NCBI GenBank assembly: GCA_903867275.1
Contig: CAIPQY010000084.1
Coordinates: forward strand, 1-7,290
Origin: an uncultured bacterium
GTDB taxonomy: Bacteria > Planctomycetota > Phycisphaerae > Phycisphaerales > SM1A02
Reading direction: 5' to 3'
DNA: 7,290 nucleotides
In this document: in pieces, positions 1-5,552 of the stretch
How the letters are laid out: each line of letters starts with the position of its first letter
How positions within the stretch are numbered: the first letter of the stretch is position 1
The notes under the pieces: model-generated
What the model was told of the DNA's origin: nothing
What the model saw: only the letters and a program-made list of their open reading frames with translations
Databases searched by the model: none
Position numbers and translations under genes: made by a program

Positions 1-112
1 CGGCCACCTTCACCTCGTACCAGCGTTCGGTGCGGTCGGCCGCGCGCGCACCCAGCAGCGCAGCCACCACCAGCAGGCATGCCAGCGACAGCGTTGCGCG
101 CGGAGCGTTCAT
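1..112 (-). CDS. N-terminus of a secreted or periplasmic protein (partial, runs off the left edge)
   Basis: Only the first 37 codons are in the window. Read on the minus strand from the ATG at 112-110, the protein begins with a clear Sec signal peptide: a short N-region with Arg5, a hydrophobic core at about residues 8-21 (LSLACLLVVAALLG), and an Ala-Arg-Ala cleavage site at 22-24, so the mature chain would begin at about Ala25. Cys12 lies before the hydrophobic core rather than in a lipobox, so a lipoprotein is unlikely. The mature part visible (residues 25-37, with RWYEVKVA at 30-37) is too short to assign a family. The gene starts 6 nt after the lysS stop on the same strand, so it is probably co-transcribed with lysS. 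No Shine-Dalgarno and no TAnnnT box precede it, which fits translation as a downstream operon gene. Function unknown. Confidence 0.7.
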   Translation of the reverse strand, partial: MNAPRATLSLACLLVVAALLGARAADRTERWYEVKVA

Positions 113-118
113 GCGTGC

Positions 119-1705
119 TCAGTGCTTCTTCAGCAGCGGGAAGAAGATCACGTCGCGGATGCTGGGCGAGTTGGTGAGCAGCATCACCAGACGATCCATG
201 CCCAGACCCATGCCGCCGGCGGGCGGCATGCCAACCTTCAGCGACTCCAGGAAATCCTCGTCGAGCGTGCGGAAGGTGCTCTCCTCGTCGTCGATGCCCT
301 GCAGCTGCGCGGTGAACTTCTCGCGCTGGATGTCGGGGTCGTTCAGCTCGGTGTAGGCGGGGCCCACCTCCATGCCGCCGATGAACAGGTCCCAGCGCTC
401 GCACAGGCGCAGGTCGTCGCGGCGCGGGCGCGTGAGCGGACTCACGGCGCTGGGCCAGTCGGTGACGAAGGTGGGTCGCAGCGGATCGATCAGCGGCTCG
501 CCCACGATCTCGAACAGCGCCTCGACCAGCAGCCAGTGATCCAGCTTGGCCGCATCGGGCACGTGGCGCGCGATCGCCTCGGCGCGCACCTTCGCCTCGT
601 CGAACATGTCGATGCCGCAGCCCTGCCGGAACAGGTCGCCGAAGGTCACGCGCACGAACGGCTTCGCGTAGTTGATCTGCATCTCGCCGAAGGGCAGCGT
701 GGGGCCGGGGCCCGCTTCGTCGCGGCCCTTCGCCATCTCCACGGCGGCCTCATGCACCAGCGACTCGGTCATCTCCAGCATGGTCCAGCAGTCGCCGAAG
801 GCCTCGTAGGCCTCCATGGCGGTGAACTCGGGGTTGTGACTGCGATCCACGCCCTCGTTGCGGAAGTTGCGGTTGATCTCGAACACCTTGGGCATGCCGC
901 CCACGAGCAGGCGCTTCAGGTACAGCTCGGGCGCCACGCGCAGGAACAGGTTCATGTCGAGCGCGTTGTGCGTGGTGACGAAGGGACGCGCCGCAGCGCC
1001 GCCGGCCAGCGGCTGCATCATGGGCGTTTCCACTTCCATGAAGCCGCGCGACTCCATGAAGCGGCGCACCAGGCTCACGATGCGGCTGCGCGCCTGGAAG
1101 GTGGCGATGGTCTTGGGCGTGGCCCACATGTCCACGTAGCGACGGCGATAGCGCGTCTCGCTGTCCTCGAGGCCGTGCCACTTGCCCGGCGGCGGCGCCA
1201 GGCTCTTGCACTGCATGGCGATGTTCGCGGCCCACACGCAGGTTTCGCCCTTGTTGGTGCGGCCCACCGGACCCTCGGCGCTGATGATGTCGCCGTAGTC
1301 GAGCGCCTTGGCCAGCTCGAAGTCGGCGGCGCTCACGCCCGCCTTGCTGATGCTCACCTGCAGATCGCCGGTGTGATCGCGCAGCCACACGAACACCAGC
1401 TTGCCCAGGTCGCGATGCTGCACGATGCGGCCCGCCACGCGGCGCACGGGGCGCGGCTCGGCGGGCTTGTGCGATGGATCGGTCTTCGCCTTGGCGGCCT
1501 CGGCGTCGGCGGCCACCTTCAGTTCCTCGCGGAACTCGGCGCGCGCGGCGGCGAGCGACACGAGACCCTCCACGCGACCGCCGAAGGGCTCCAGCTTCAG
1601 CTCGTTGCGGAAGCGTTCCAGCTTGGCGCGGCGCGCAGCTTCCAGCACCGACGGGTGCTCCTCGGGGGCGGCTGCTTCATCCTTCTTCTGCTGGTCTGCG
1701 GACAT
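119..1705 (-). CDS. lysS: Lysyl-tRNA synthetase, class II
   Basis: This cytoplasmic enzyme charges tRNA-Lys with lysine using ATP. The 528-residue product is collinear with bacterial LysS (about 500 residues). Residues 1-85 are a charged N-terminal helical region with an Ala/Lys-rich linker somewhat longer than in E. coli. An OB-fold anticodon-binding domain spans about 86-180. The class II catalytic domain follows: motif 1 region at about 213-231 (FMESRGFMEVETPMM), motif 2 at 275-300 (FEINRNFRNEG then HNPEFTAMEAY), and motif 3 at 499-511 (MGLGMDRLVMLLT). The lysine-pocket residues Glu260, Glu298, Tyr300, Tyr451 and Glu453 are present, but the usual Asn two residues before the aromatic is Pro449. 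The C-terminus is short (FFPLLKKH). The ATG at 1705 is chosen because a TACCAT box lies 7 nt upstream; there is no Shine-Dalgarno. It is divergent from pfkA. Confidence 0.97.
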   Translation of the reverse strand: MSADQQKKDEAAAPEEHPSVLEAARRAKLERFRNELKLEPFGGRVEGLVSLAAARAEFREELKVAADAEAAKAKTDPSHKPAEPRPVRRVAGRIVQHRDLGKLVFVWLRDHTGDLQVSISKAGVSAADFELAKALDYGDIISAEGPVGRTNKGETCVWAANIAMQCKSLAPPPGKWHGLEDSETRYRRRYVDMWATPKTIATFQARSRIVSLVRRFMESRGFMEVETPMMQPLAGGAAARPFVTTHNALDMNLFLRVAPELYLKRLLVGGMPKVFEINRNFRNEGVDRSHNPEFTAMEAYEAFGDCWTMLEMTESLVHEAAVEMAKGRDEAGPGPTLPFGEMQINYAKPFVRVTFGDLFRQGCGIDMFDEAKVRAEAIARHVPDAAKLDHWLLVEALFEIVGEPLIDPLRPTFVTDWPSAVSPLTRPRRDDLRLCERWDLFIGGMEVGPAYTELNDPDIQREKFTAQLQGIDDEESTFRTLDEDFLESLKVGMPPAGGMGLGMDRLVMLLTNSPSIRDVIFFPLLKKH

Positions 1706-1712
1706 CCGCAGG

Positions 1713-1718
1713 ATGGTA
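1713..1718 (-). promoter_or_regulatory. Predicted -10 box of lysS (TACCAT), leaderless type
   Basis: On the minus strand, TACCAT is followed by exactly 7 nt and then the lysS ATG. A -10 hexamer at this distance would start transcription at or within a base or so of the A of the start codon, giving a leaderless mRNA. No convincing -35 hexamer is visible. The same box (TACCAT or TAGCAT) precedes purB and plsY. Assigned from sequence and spacing only. Confidence 0.55.
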
Positions 1719-1759
1719 ACGCTTTCGCGGATTCTTCCTGCGCTCCGTGCGGCCCGCGA

Positions 1760-1765
1760 TAGACT
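1760..1765 (+). promoter_or_regulatory. Predicted -10 box of pfkA (TAGACT)
   Basis: TAGACT lies 11 nt before the pfkA ATG at 1777. Transcription from it would begin about 4 nt before the start codon, leaving almost no 5' leader. It matches TAnnnT, as do the boxes of lysS, plsY and purB, though its spacing is longer. It would lie inside the gene if the upstream in-frame GTG at 1747 were the start, which is one reason to prefer 1777. Confidence 0.45.
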
Positions 1766-1776
1766 TTGCGGCCCGC

Positions 1777-2931
1777 ATGACCGCCCCCACCCACATCCGT
1801 CGCATCGGCGTGCTCACCGGCGGCGGTGATTGCCCAGGTCTGAACGCCGTCATCCGCGCCGTGGTGAAGACCGCCATCCTGCAGCATGGCATCGAGGTGG
1901 CGGGCATCGAGGACGGCTTCCAGGGACTGATCGAGGATCGCGTGCGCCCGCTGTCGTCCACCGACGTGTCGGGCATCCTGGTGCGAGGCGGCACGGTGCT
2001 GGGCAGCAACAACCGCTGCAACCCGCGCCGCCACCATGTGGGCGACGATCAGGATGGCAACCCGGTGCATCGCGACGTGACCGATCGCTGCGTGGAGGTG
2101 GCCAAGCGCCACCGCCTTGATGCGCTGATCGTGATCGGCGGCGACGGCACCATGGCCGCGGCAAGCTCGCTGGTGGAGAAGGGTCTGAACGTGATCGGCG
2201 TGCCCAAGACGATCGACAACGACATCGTGGGCACCGAGATCAGTTTCGGCTTCCTGACCGCCGTGAACACCGCCACCGAGGCGCTGGACAAGCTGCACAG
2301 CACCGCCGACAGCCATCACCGCGTGATGGTGTGCGAGTTGATGGGCCGCAACGCCGGCTGGATCACGCTGACCGCGGGCGTGGCCAGCGGCGCCGACGTG
2401 ATCCTGCTGCCCGAGATTCCCTTCGACATGGAGGCGGTGGCCAAGTACATCGACGAGCGCATGCACAAGGGTCCTGGCTTCGCCATCGTGGCGGTGGCCG
2501 AAGGCGCACGCATGCGCGGCGGCGAGCAGGTGGTGGCGCGCATGGTGCACAACAGCGCCGATCCGGTGCGCCTGGGCGGCATCGGGCAGCGCGTGGCCGA
2601 CAGCGTGGCGAAACTGTGCCGCGTGGAGACGCGCACCACGGTGCTTGGACACATCCAGCGCGGCGGCACGCCGATTCCCGCCGATCGCATCCTGGCCACG
2701 CACTTCGGCTACCACGCCATCCAGACGCTGATGAACGGTGGCCGCAACCGCATGGTGGTGCGACAGAACAACATCTTCGGCGATGTGGATCTGCTGTTCG
2801 CCGCGGGCAAGCAGCGCCTGGTGCCCGATGATCATCCGCTGATCAGCGCGGCGCGCGCGCTTGGCACCAGCTTTGGCGACGGCGTGCCGCACAGCCACTA
2901 CCCCGATCCCAAGCCCGCGGTGGTGGTGTGA
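1777..2931 (+). CDS. pfkA: 6-phosphofructokinase, PfkA superfamily, mixed ATP/PPi-type signature
   Basis: It phosphorylates fructose 6-phosphate to the 1,6-bisphosphate, the committed step of glycolysis, in the cytoplasm. From the ATG at 1777 the product has 384 residues, longer than E. coli PfkA (320) and in the range of the actinobacterial/PPi-related group. Motifs in order: GVLTGGGDCPGLN at 11-23 (nucleotide/phosphate loop), GGDGT at 121-125, PKTIDND at 143-149 with the expected catalytic base Asp147, MGRNAGW at 189-195, and GHIQRGGTP at 291-299. Gly124 in GGDGT is the ATP-type residue, whereas Lys144 in PKTIDND is the PPi-type residue, so the phosphoryl donor cannot be settled from sequence; ATP is more likely because of the glycine. 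An in-frame GTG at 1747 would add 10 residues, but it lies upstream of the likely promoter. It is the first gene of the plus-strand block, and its stop overlaps the next start by 4 nt (GTGA). Confidence 0.95.
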   Translation: MTAPTHIRRIGVLTGGGDCPGLNAVIRAVVKTAILQHGIEVAGIEDGFQGLIEDRVRPLSSTDVSGILVRGGTVLGSNNRCNPRRHHVGDDQDGNPVHRDVTDRCVEVAKRHRLDALIVIGGDGTMAAASSLVEKGLNVIGVPKTIDNDIVGTEISFGFLTAVNTATEALDKLHSTADSHHRVMVCELMGRNAGWITLTAGVASGADVILLPEIPFDMEAVAKYIDERMHKGPGFAIVAVAEGARMRGGEQVVARMVHNSADPVRLGGIGQRVADSVAKLCRVETRTTVLGHIQRGGTPIPADRILATHFGYHAIQTLMNGGRNRMVVRQNNIFGDVDLLFAAGKQRLVPDDHPLISAARALGTSFGDGVPHSHYPDPKPAVVV

Positions 2932-3800
2932 GCGCAGCGCGCGGAGGTGATGGCGCCTCCAAGGCGACGCGCACCGCCCTGCAACGCGCGGTGTTTCTGG
3001 ATCGCGACGGCACGATCATCCTGAATGATGGCGATCTGGGCGACCCGTCGCGCGTGGAACTGCTGCCCGGCGTGGCGGAGGGCGTGCGACAGCTGTGCGC
3101 CAACCGGTACGCGATCGTGGTGGTGACCAATCAGGGCGGCGTGGCGCGCGGCAAGTACGACGAGGCGGCCGTGCACGCCACGCATGCGCAACTGGAGCGC
3201 GTGCTGTGCGAGGCCACCGGACTGCCGCAGGTGGTGCACGCGTTCTACTTCTGTCCGTTCCATCCCGAGGGCTCGGTGGAGGCGTATCGACGCGAGCATC
3301 CGTGGCGCAAGCCCGCGCCCGGCATGCTGCTGGCCGCGGCGCAGGAACACGCGCTGGACCTGCCGACAAGCTGGATGGTGGGTGACCAGGAACGCGACGT
3401 GCAGGCGGGCGCGGCCGCGGGTTGCCGCTCGATCCTGATCGGTGCGGCCAACGGCACCAGCGACGCCGACTATTTCGCGCGCAACGTGAACGAGGCCGCG
3501 ACACGCATCCTGCACGTGGATGCCCCGCACGTGGCCGCAGGCGTGGTCACCCTGCACGCCGCGCACCCCAATCTGCTTGAAGATGCCGCGCTTCGGCTGG
3601 CCATCACCGCCGCCGCCGAGTCGCTGGCCGAGCGCACGGGCGTGCGGCTCTTCTCGCTGGAATGGACCGGCAGCCAGCTCACGGCCACGCTGGCCGGCGG
3701 CGAGATCGTGGCACTTGGCTTCGCGGCCGAGCTGCGGCGCGCCACGCAGCGCTGGTGGCAAGGTCACGGCGGATCGGGTCCACTGTGGGCTGGCGCATGA
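2928..3800 (+). CDS. gmhB: GmhB-type HAD phosphatase (heptose bisphosphate 7-phosphatase-like) with an extra C-terminal domain
   Basis: GmhB removes the 7-phosphate from D-glycero-D-manno-heptose 1,7-bisphosphate on the way to ADP-heptose for LPS. The 290-residue product shows all HAD motifs: FLDRDGT at 23-29 (nucleophile Asp25, acid/base Asp27), VVTNQGG at 65-71, Lys128 in WRKPAPGM, and VGDQERD at 151-157 (metal-binding Asp153 and Asp157). CPFHPEGSVEAYRREHPWRKP at 109-129 aligns with the GmhB zinc loop, but only the first Cys of the four E. coli ligands remains (His becomes Phe, the two Cys become His and Trp). The HAD domain ends at about 195, the usual GmhB length. Residues 199-290 form an additional domain I do not recognise. 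The GTG start at 2928 overlaps the pfkA stop (GTGA); the next in-frame candidate would cut into motif I. Histidinol phosphatase is an alternative, but the GT9 gene next door favours heptose. Confidence 0.82.
   Translation: MSAARGGDGASKATRTALQRAVFLDRDGTIILNDGDLGDPSRVELLPGVAEGVRQLCANRYAIVVVTNQGGVARGKYDEAAVHATHAQLERVLCEATGLPQVVHAFYFCPFHPEGSVEAYRREHPWRKPAPGMLLAAAQEHALDLPTSWMVGDQERDVQAGAAAGCRSILIGAANGTSDADYFARNVNEAATRILHVDAPHVAAGVVTLHAAHPNLLEDAALRLAITAAAESLAERTGVRLFSLEWTGSQLTATLAGGEIVALGFAAELRRATQRWWQGHGGSGPLWAGA
2943..2960 (+). other. Anti-SD-complementary sequence inside a small hairpin, early in the gmhB coding region
   Basis: GGAGGTGAT (2943-2951) matches the usual complement of the 16S rRNA 3' end over 9 nt. 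It sits within a predicted hairpin: 2943-2949 pairs with 2954-2960 (7 bp, one G-U wobble), with loop ATGG. It is 15 nt downstream of the gmhB GTG and encodes residues 6-11. No in-frame start follows at RBS spacing, and the ATG in the loop is out of frame, so it does not look like a working ribosome-binding site. Confidence 0.35.
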
Positions 3801-4834
3801 GATCCGCACTGCACGAAACCGAACGACTGCTGGTGGTGCTGCCCTCGTGGGTGGGCGATGCGGTGATGTGCACGCCGACGATGCGCGCGCTGCGTGCGGC
3901 GGCACCCAACGCGCGCATCGAATGCGTGGGCCGACCGGGTCTGGAGGCGGTGCTCGCCGGCATGCCCGGCATCGACGCGTTCCACACCCACACCATGAAG
4001 GGATGGCTTGGGCCGTTCACCGGCACAGGTCGCTTTCGCGCGATGCGCTTCGACACCGTGCTGCTGCTGCCCAACAGTCCACGCAGCGGGCTATTCGCGC
4101 TTGCCACCGGTGCACGCACGCGCATCGGCTGGGCGCGTGACGGGCGCGGATGGATGCTGACACACGGACTCGACGCACCGAAGGACCGCGCCCCGCACAG
4201 CGCCGTGGATTGGTACGCCGATCTTGCGGCATGGGCCACGCAGCGCCCCGTGACCGACCGCACCGTGGAACTCGCCTGCACGCCCGAGCAACGCGCCGCC
4301 GGCGAGCGCCTGCTCGAAGCGCTGCCGCGCCCGATCACGATCCTGAATCCCGGCGCCAACCGCGAGGACAAGCGCTGGCCGGCGGATCGATTCGGTGAAC
4401 TCGCGCGCCAACTGATCGCGGCCACGCATGGCAGCGTGTGCGTGACCGGCGGCCCCGCCGAAGCCGCCGTGGTGCAGCGCGTGGTCGAGGCCAGCGGCGG
4501 CACCGCCATCAACTTGATCGATCGCGGCGTTGCACTTGGTTCGCTGAAGGCCGCGATCGGCGCCGCCGATCTTCTTGTCACCAACGACACGGGCCCGCGC
4601 CACCTGGCTGCGGGCATGGGCACGCGCTGCGTGAGCCTGTTCGGCCCAACCGATCCACGGTGGGCCGCGCTGCACGAACGCCCCGGCGCCGCGCGCGAGA
4701 TCCAGCTGCTGGCCGAACCGTTCCTGCCCGCCGAGATCGTGGCCGACCGCGTGGCGAAGTTCTGCGGCATGCATCGCATCAGCGTGGGCGACGTGAAGCA
4801 CGCGTGCCTGCAACTGCTGCGCACCAACCGCTAG
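3797..4834 (+). CDS. waaF: Glycosyltransferase family 9, heptosyltransferase II (WaaF)-like
   Basis: GT9 enzymes transfer L-glycero-D-manno-heptose from ADP-heptose to the LPS inner core at the cytoplasmic face of the inner membrane. The 345-residue product matches WaaF in length and order. Its N-terminal Rossmann domain begins with LLVVLPSWVGDAVM at 11-24 (PSWVGD is the WaaF-type signature; Asp21 fits the catalytic Asp). A second domain carries LNPGANREDKRWP at 183-195, CVTGGPAE at 215-222, and VTNDTGPRHLAAGMGT at 261-276 with the nucleotide-sugar-binding Asp264 and His269. FGPTDP at 282-287 is also typical. No signal peptide or membrane segment is seen, as expected for a peripheral enzyme. 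The ATG at 3797 overlaps the gmhB stop (ATGA) and puts the first strand at the usual position. Following gmhB supports the heptose substrate; the exact acceptor (Kdo or Hep-I) cannot be read from sequence. Confidence 0.85.
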   Translation: MRSALHETERLLVVLPSWVGDAVMCTPTMRALRAAAPNARIECVGRPGLEAVLAGMPGIDAFHTHTMKGWLGPFTGTGRFRAMRFDTVLLLPNSPRSGLFALATGARTRIGWARDGRGWMLTHGLDAPKDRAPHSAVDWYADLAAWATQRPVTDRTVELACTPEQRAAGERLLEALPRPITILNPGANREDKRWPADRFGELARQLIAATHGSVCVTGGPAEAAVVQRVVEASGGTAINLIDRGVALGSLKAAIGAADLLVTNDTGPRHLAAGMGTRCVSLFGPTDPRWAALHERPGAAREIQLLAEPFLPAEIVADRVAKFCGMHRISVGDVKHACLQLLRTNR

Positions 4835-4837
4835 CAT
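4832..4837 (+). promoter_or_regulatory. Predicted internal -10 box of plsY (TAGCAT), overlapping the waaF stop codon
   Basis: TAGCAT is followed by exactly 7 nt and then the plsY ATG at 4845, the same spacing as TACCAT before lysS. Its first three bases are the TAG stop of the preceding gene. It could drive a leaderless plsY transcript from within the operon. No clear -35 is visible (CTGCAA, 4809-4814, is at best weak and TTGACA-like). Confidence 0.5.
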
Positions 4838-4844
4838 TCCGCGC

Positions 4845-5552
4845 ATGCAGACCGTCTCCGCGCTTGGATGGCCGCTGTGGGTGGCCGTCGGGTTCCTTTC
4901 CGGCAGCATTCCCTTCGGCGTGATTCTGGCCAAGGCGCACGGCGTGAACCTTCGCACCGTGGGCAGCGGCAATGTGGGCGCCACCAACGTCGGGCGTGCG
5001 CTCGGCCGCAAGTGGGGCTTCCTGTGCTTCTTCCTGGATGCGGCCAAGGGCGCCGCGCCGGTGCTGACGGCGGGCGCGCTCACCGGCGCACTGGGCGCGA
5101 GCGTGGTGAGGACCGAACCCGCGGTGATGATCGGATGGATCGCCACCGCCTACGCCGCGCTGCTTGGGCATGTGTTCAGTCCGTGGATCGGCTTCAAGGG
5201 CGGCAAGGGCGTGGCCACCGGCTTCGGCGCGATGGTGGCCATGTGGCCCGTGCTCACCTGGCCGCTGCTGATGGCGCTGGCCAGCTGGCTGGTGTGCATG
5301 AAGTTCACGCGCATCGTGAGCCTGTCGAGCATGGTGGCGGGCATCAGCATTCCGGTGTGGTGCGCCATCACGCTGCCGTGGCCCACGGCAGGCGACCCGG
5401 GCACGCCATGGTGGCCCATCGCGGGCACGGCGGTTCTGGCGCTGCTGGTGATGGTGACGCACCGCGGCAACATCAAGCGACTGATCGCCGGCACCGAGCC
5501 GCGTGTTGGCGAGAAAAAGGCGCACACGCCCCCCGCTACCATCGCGTCGTGA
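4845..5552 (+). CDS. plsY: Acyl-phosphate:glycerol-3-phosphate acyltransferase PlsY
   Basis: This integral inner-membrane enzyme transfers an acyl group from acyl-phosphate (made by PlsX) to glycerol 3-phosphate, giving lysophosphatidic acid, the first step of phospholipid synthesis. The 235-residue product is slightly longer than the usual 200-215. The three conserved PlsY regions are present: GSIPFG at 20-25 with GSGNVGATNVGR at 40-51, GHVFSPWIGFKGGKGVAT at 108-125, and THRGNIKRLIAGTEP at 205-219. Hydrophobic segments at roughly 8-28, 57-80, 95-112, 130-150, 157-178 and 190-204 suit a polytopic protein. The tail after 220 is polar and carries the purB promoter box in its DNA. The ATG at 4845 is 10 nt after waaF, with no Shine-Dalgarno but a TAGCAT box. 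Its stop overlaps the purB start (GTGA). plsX is not in the window. Confidence 0.95.
   Translation: MQTVSALGWPLWVAVGFLSGSIPFGVILAKAHGVNLRTVGSGNVGATNVGRALGRKWGFLCFFLDAAKGAAPVLTAGALTGALGASVVRTEPAVMIGWIATAYAALLGHVFSPWIGFKGGKGVATGFGAMVAMWPVLTWPLLMALASWLVCMKFTRIVSLSSMVAGISIPVWCAITLPWPTAGDPGTPWWPIAGTAVLALLVMVTHRGNIKRLIAGTEPRVGEKKAHTPPATIAS
5537..5542 (+). promoter_or_regulatory. Predicted internal -10 box of purB (TACCAT)
   Basis: TACCAT lies in the last codons of plsY, 6 nt before the purB GTG at 5549. It is identical to the lysS box and one base from the plsY box. Reading by eye, TACCAT/TAGCAT occurs three times on either strand in the window, each time just before a gene start. It suggests a leaderless purB transcript in addition to translation coupled to plsY by the 4-nt overlap. 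Confidence 0.5.

Larger units (their letters stand above)
1706..1776. promoter_or_regulatory. 71-nt divergent lysS/pfkA promoter region
   Basis: This is the only non-coding gap longer than 10 nt in the window. It separates divergent lysS and pfkA and must hold both promoters. Two -10-like boxes point outward, at 1713-1718 (minus) and 1760-1765 (plus). With normal 17-nt spacers both -35 positions would fall on the same bases, about 1736-1742, so the two polymerases could not be bound together. Neither -35 resembles TTGACA. No operator palindrome, riboswitch or T-box was recognised. Confidence 0.6.

Noticed and set aside
113..118. Possible terminator between lysS and the downstream gene
   Set aside because: The gap is only 6 nt, with no stem-loop or T-tract.
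122..1762. Open frame of 546 codons on the plus strand opposite lysS
   Set aside because: Its translation is His/Ala/Arg/Leu-rich low-complexity sequence with no motif, as expected opposite a GC-rich gene. lysS on the other strand carries all class II motifs.
1747..1776. Earlier GTG start for pfkA
   Set aside because: It would put the TAGACT box inside the coding sequence and add 10 residues not expected before the first strand of the family. ATG at 1777 is preferred, though not proven.
3662..3796. Earlier ATG start for the glycosyltransferase at 3662
   Set aside because: It would overlap gmhB by over 130 nt with an atypical Arg/His/Gly-rich leader. The ATG at 3797 with an ATGA overlap gives the usual GT9 start.
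1597..3905. Long minus-strand open frames opposite pfkA and gmhB (433 and 335 codons)
   Set aside because: Both are rich in His, Ala, Arg and Gly with no recognisable domain, and they mirror well-supported plus-strand genes. They are high-GC antisense shadows.
4868..5548. N-terminal extension of the purB frame back to 4868
   Set aside because: The extension lies within plsY in another frame and has Arg/Gly-rich noise composition. The GTG at 5549 gives the family N-terminus and sits at a GTGA overlap after a TACCAT box.
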